A DNA stretch of 36,978 bases from an uncultured Lachnospiraceae bacterium. GTDB lineage: Bacteria; Bacillota; Clostridia; Lachnospirales; Lachnospiraceae. Under the pieces are notes generated by a model. It was given only the letters and a program-made list of their open reading frames with translations, was not told the DNA's origin and ran no database searches. A program made the position numbers and the translations under genes. The first letter of the stretch is position 1, and the number at the start of each line of letters is the position of its first letter. The DNA lies in the NCBI GenBank assembly GCA_947630595.1, contig CANRIG010000027.1:1-36978 (forward strand), given 5' to 3'. Positions 34,678 through 36,978 of the stretch are shown piece after piece.

Positions 34678-35538
34678 TTATGCGCTCTCCCAGCGCCCGG
34701 ACGCGCCGCACGGCAGCGCCAGCCCGCTTTTTGTGACCGGCAGGCCGATTTCCTGCGATTCGACATGTCCGTGAAACGGTTTCAGCTCGGTGGCAATCAG
34801 GTAGGTCAGCACCGCCGGGGCAAGGCCGGTCGTGTAGGAATTGACGAGGAAAAACAGCGGCCGGTCGGAGAGCAGCCCGGAGCAGAGCCGGATAAACGGA
34901 TGGATGGAATCCTCGATTTTCCAGATTTCTCCTTTGGGCCCGCGGCCGTAAGAGGGCGGGTCCATGATAATGGCGTCATAACGGCTGCCGCGCCGGAGCT
35001 CCCGTTCCACGAACTTTACGCAGTCGTCCACCAGCCAGCGGATGGGCGCGCCAGAGAGCCCGGATGCGGCGGCGTTTTCTTTTGCCCAGCCGACCATGCC
35101 TTTCGAGGCGTCCACGTGCGTGACCGACGCGCCGGCGGCTGCCGCGGCGAGCGTGGCCCCGCCCGTGTAGGCAAAGAGGTTCAGCACTTTCACCGGCCGG
35201 CCGGCCTCGCGGATTTTCTGGGAGAACCAGTCCCAGTTGACCGCCTGCTCGGGAAAAAGCCCGGTATGCTTGAAGCTGAACGGCTTCAGGTGAAAGGTCA
35301 GGCTGCGGTAGGAAATGCTCCACTGCTCGGGCAGGTCGAAAAACTCCCACTCGCCGCCGCCCTTTTTGCTGCGGTGATAATGGGCGTTGGGGCGGTTCCA
35401 GCCCGGATGGCGGCGCGGCGTGTTCCAGATCACCTGCGGATCCGGGCGCACAAGCAGATAGTCGCCCCAGCGCTCCAGCTTTTCTCCGCCGGAGGTATCG
35501 ATCACTTCATAATCCTTCCACTGATCAGCAGTCCACAT
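34678..35538 (-). CDS. RlmI/RlmK-like class I SAM-dependent methyltransferase
   Basis: A 286-residue protein with a C-terminal Rossmann methyltransferase fold. Motif I is VLNLFAYTGGATL (118-130), the acidic SAM ligand is Asp143 in THVDASKG, and the catalytic motif is DPPS (193-196) in IIMDPPSYGRG. The N-terminal part (1-100) is basic and Trp-rich and may bind RNA. This architecture is that of Methyltrans_SAM proteins related to 23S rRNA m5C methyltransferases; the exact target base cannot be given. The start at 35538 has GAGGAAA upstream. It converges with ftsH and has no obvious operon partner. Confidence 0.88.
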   Translation of the reverse strand: MWTADQWKDYEVIDTSGGEKLERWGDYLLVRPDPQVIWNTPRRHPGWNRPNAHYHRSKKGGGEWEFFDLPEQWSISYRSLTFHLKPFSFKHTGLFPEQAVNWDWFSQKIREAGRPVKVLNLFAYTGGATLAAAAAGASVTHVDASKGMVGWAKENAAASGLSGAPIRWLVDDCVKFVERELRRGSRYDAIIMDPPSYGRGPKGEIWKIEDSIHPFIRLCSGLLSDRPLFFLVNSYTTGLAPAVLTYLIATELKPFHGHVESQEIGLPVTKSGLALPCGASGRWESA

Positions 35539-35857
35539 ACGGTTTCCTCACATTCTCTGTTGGTATTTTGGGCGGGATGTTCCGCGCGGCATGTTTGCCG
35601 GGAACCGGCCCGTGCTGAAAGCTACCGCCATTATATATGATCTCCATGCGGAAAATCAAGTCAGGTTCGCATCGGCCTGAGCGATACGGTGCTTTTCAGG
35701 TTCGCATCGATTGAGCGATACGGTGTTTTTTGCACGCTGGGGAAAACTCTGCCTTTTTTTAGAAAGAATGGATTGAATTTGCAGGCGTCCCGGTGCATAA
35801 TAGGAACGTTGAAAATCATTTGCCGCCGCTGAGAGCGGAAAAGGGGATGCTTTGCTT
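35539..35857. other. Divergent intergenic region with a 35-bp tandem duplication
   Basis: A 35-bp unit beginning CAGGTTCGCATCG and ending GCGATACGGTG plus a T-tract occurs twice in a row (35662-35696 and 35697-35731), with a few differences. Each contains a weak ATCG/CGAT stem before the T-run, so they may be relic or weak terminators. A promoter for the transporter follows. Nothing else was seen. Confidence 0.7.
35773..35801 (+). promoter_or_regulatory. Promoter of the EamA transporter gene
   Basis: TTGAAT (35773-35778), 17 bp, CATAAT (35796-35801), followed by a leader of about 50 nt that includes a small CCGC/GCGG hairpin. Confidence 0.65.
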
Positions 35858-36811
35858 ATGAATGCCGACCGGGCTGGACAGGATCAAAAAGGACATTTGA
35901 AAACGGAGCGGGAGGGCCGCGCCGGGGGCCTGACGGGCCGCGGGGCGTCTGCGGCCGTCATTGCGGCCGGCTGCATGTGGGGCAGCATGGGGCTGTGGGT
36001 GCGCAGATTTACGGCGGTCGGGCTGGATTCCATGCAGATTCTGGCGCTGCGCACCGCGGTGACCGCCGTGGCGATGGGCATTTTTCTTTCCATATATAAC
36101 AGGAAGCTGCTGCGCATCCGCCTGCGCGATCTGTGGTGCTTTTTCGGAAGCGGGATTTGCAGCATTTTGTTTTTCGGCTACTGCTACAACCGCATGATCG
36201 TGCTCACTTCGCTGTCGGTGGCGGCGATTCTGCTCTACACGGCTCCGGCCATGGTGACGGTGATGTCCTGCGTTCTGTTTCATGAATCGCTGACGCGGCG
36301 GAAAATCCTGGCGCTGCTGCTGGCGTTTGCCGGCTGCGTGCTGGTGACCGGCGTGCTGGAGGGCAGGCAGGCGGTCAGCACCCTGGGCATTCTCACCGGG
36401 CTGGGGAGCGGGTTCGGCTATGCGTTGTACTCGATTTTCAGCCGTTTCGCCCTCGACCGCGCCTACCATCCGCTGACGATCACCTTTTATACATTTGTGT
36501 GCGCCCTGGCCGGCGCGCTGTTTCTGACGGACTGGGGGCCGGTGGCGCGGTTTGTGGCCGGCGCTCCCGGAAATGCTCTCTACGGGCTTGCCTACGGCGC
36601 GGTGACCACGGTGCTTCCCTACATATTATATACAAGTGGACTGCAGCAGATAGAAAACAGCCGCGCCTCGATCATGGCGACGGTGGAGCCGGTGGTGGCG
36701 ACGCTGATCGGCGTCCTCTGGCTGCATGAAAACATGACGGTCACGGGCGCCGCCGGGACGATTCTGGTGCTGGGCGCGCTGGTGGCGCTGGGGCGGGAGA
36801 AGGAGGAATAA
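35858..36811 (+). CDS. EamA/DMT-family transporter
   Basis: A 317-residue membrane protein with a charged cytosolic N-terminus of about 30 residues followed by ten predicted transmembrane segments in two EamA halves. Typical features are AAGCMWGSMGLWVRRF in the first helix, LRTAVTAVAMGIFL, the AAILLYTAPAMVTVMS helix, and in the second half the ENSRASIMATVEPVVATLIG signature. The drug/metabolite transporter family exports or imports small metabolites; the substrate is unknown. ATG 35858 is chosen with AAGGGG upstream; a TTG two codons earlier is possible. Confidence 0.92.
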   Translation: MNADRAGQDQKGHLKTEREGRAGGLTGRGASAAVIAAGCMWGSMGLWVRRFTAVGLDSMQILALRTAVTAVAMGIFLSIYNRKLLRIRLRDLWCFFGSGICSILFFGYCYNRMIVLTSLSVAAILLYTAPAMVTVMSCVLFHESLTRRKILALLLAFAGCVLVTGVLEGRQAVSTLGILTGLGSGFGYALYSIFSRFALDRAYHPLTITFYTFVCALAGALFLTDWGPVARFVAGAPGNALYGLAYGAVTTVLPYILYTSGLQQIENSRASIMATVEPVVATLIGVLWLHENMTVTGAAGTILVLGALVALGREKEE

Positions 36812-36873
36812 GCTCCCAAAAATCCTGCAAAAAAGGGCCTGCAAAAAAAGTCAGGGAAATTATAAAATATGGG

Positions 36874-36902
36874 TTGACATATACAGGAAAAAGGCGTATA
36901 GT
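36874..36902 (+). promoter_or_regulatory. Strong promoter at right edge
   Basis: TTGACA (36874-36879), 17 bp, TATAGT (36897-36902): near-consensus. It drives a plus-strand gene or RNA lying beyond the window. Confidence 0.85.
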
Positions 36903-36929
36903 CCCATCTTTGACACTTTATGACATTAG

Positions 36930-36971
36930 AAATCCCAGAAACTGTTGAAAAATCAATGGTTTCCGGGATTT
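36930..36971 (+). other. Long hairpin in the leader at the right edge
   Basis: AAATCCC-A-GAAAC (36930-36942) pairs with GTTTC-C-GGGATTT (36959-36971), and the intervening TGTTGA/TCAATG can extend the stem to an AAAA loop. It begins about 20 nt after the predicted start site, so it is a leader structure. The downstream context is cut off. Confidence 0.7.
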
Positions 36972-36978
36972 ATTGGAT

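Overview
The window looks like a chromosome segment of a moderately GC-rich anaerobic Firmicute, most likely Lachnospiraceae or a close relative. The evidence is a tryptophan T-box leader ahead of a compact trpEGDCFBA operon, strong AGGAGG ribosome binding sites, textbook sigma-A promoters, a split PurH pathway with a PurO-type IMP cyclohydrolase, a very large Cna-B/SpaA-type surface protein and an Hol_Tox-like type I toxin. This is inferred from gene content and style; no species is claimed.

Layout: (1) 1-6212, minus strand: the N-terminal 2070 codons of a giant cell-surface adhesin that runs off the left edge. It has a signal peptide, a 13-residue-repeat stalk, a thioester-domain-like module and at least nine Cna-B-like modules. 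A hairpin-rich intergenic region lies upstream. (2) 6909-8018, minus: an Rpn-family PD-(D/E)XK nuclease/transposase with a long coiled-coil tail. (3) 8289-15450, plus: consensus promoter, Trp-specific T-box leader, trpE-G-D-C-F-B-A and a terminator. (4) 15484-19226, plus: an ABC-class ATPase, a PurO-type IMP cyclohydrolase and a stand-alone AICAR transformylase. (5) 19330-29265, plus: an L-ascorbate (ula) operon with lactonase, EIIA, EIIC, EIIB, DeoR-type regulator, UlaE, a cytosolic FG-GAP/propeller-like protein, UlaF, a HAD phosphatase, a dedicated HPr and a dedicated Enzyme I. (6) 29403-31016, minus: CTP synthase. (7) 31181-31597: a probable type I toxin-antitoxin locus with a 29-residue toxin and a convergent antisense RNA. 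(8) 31836-34548, plus: ftsH, preceded by a highly structured leader made of a cloverleaf-like four-way junction followed by about five tandem hairpin repeats. (9) 34678-35538, minus: an RlmI/K-like methyltransferase. (10) 35858-36811, plus: an EamA/DMT transporter. (11) A perfect promoter with a long leader hairpin at the right edge, for a gene outside the window.

How the genes work together: the trp genes form one transcriptional unit with translational coupling (4-8 bp overlaps at E/G, G/D and B/A) under tRNA-Trp sensing. The two purine genes provide the last two steps to IMP. The ula operon is nearly self-contained: it imports and phosphorylates ascorbate with its own EI and HPr, opens the lactone and epimerises pentulose phosphates to D-xylulose-5-phosphate. 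However, no recognisable UlaD decarboxylase is present, while an unknown propeller-like protein is. Its HPr has Gln at the position of the regulatory Ser46.

The parts least like standard annotation are the ftsH leader, the small toxin/antisense locus, the Gln46 HPr with its private EI, the propeller-like protein, and the adhesin's thioester-like module with His where the thioester Gln is expected. All calls come from reading the sequence. Structures and promoters are by inspection only.
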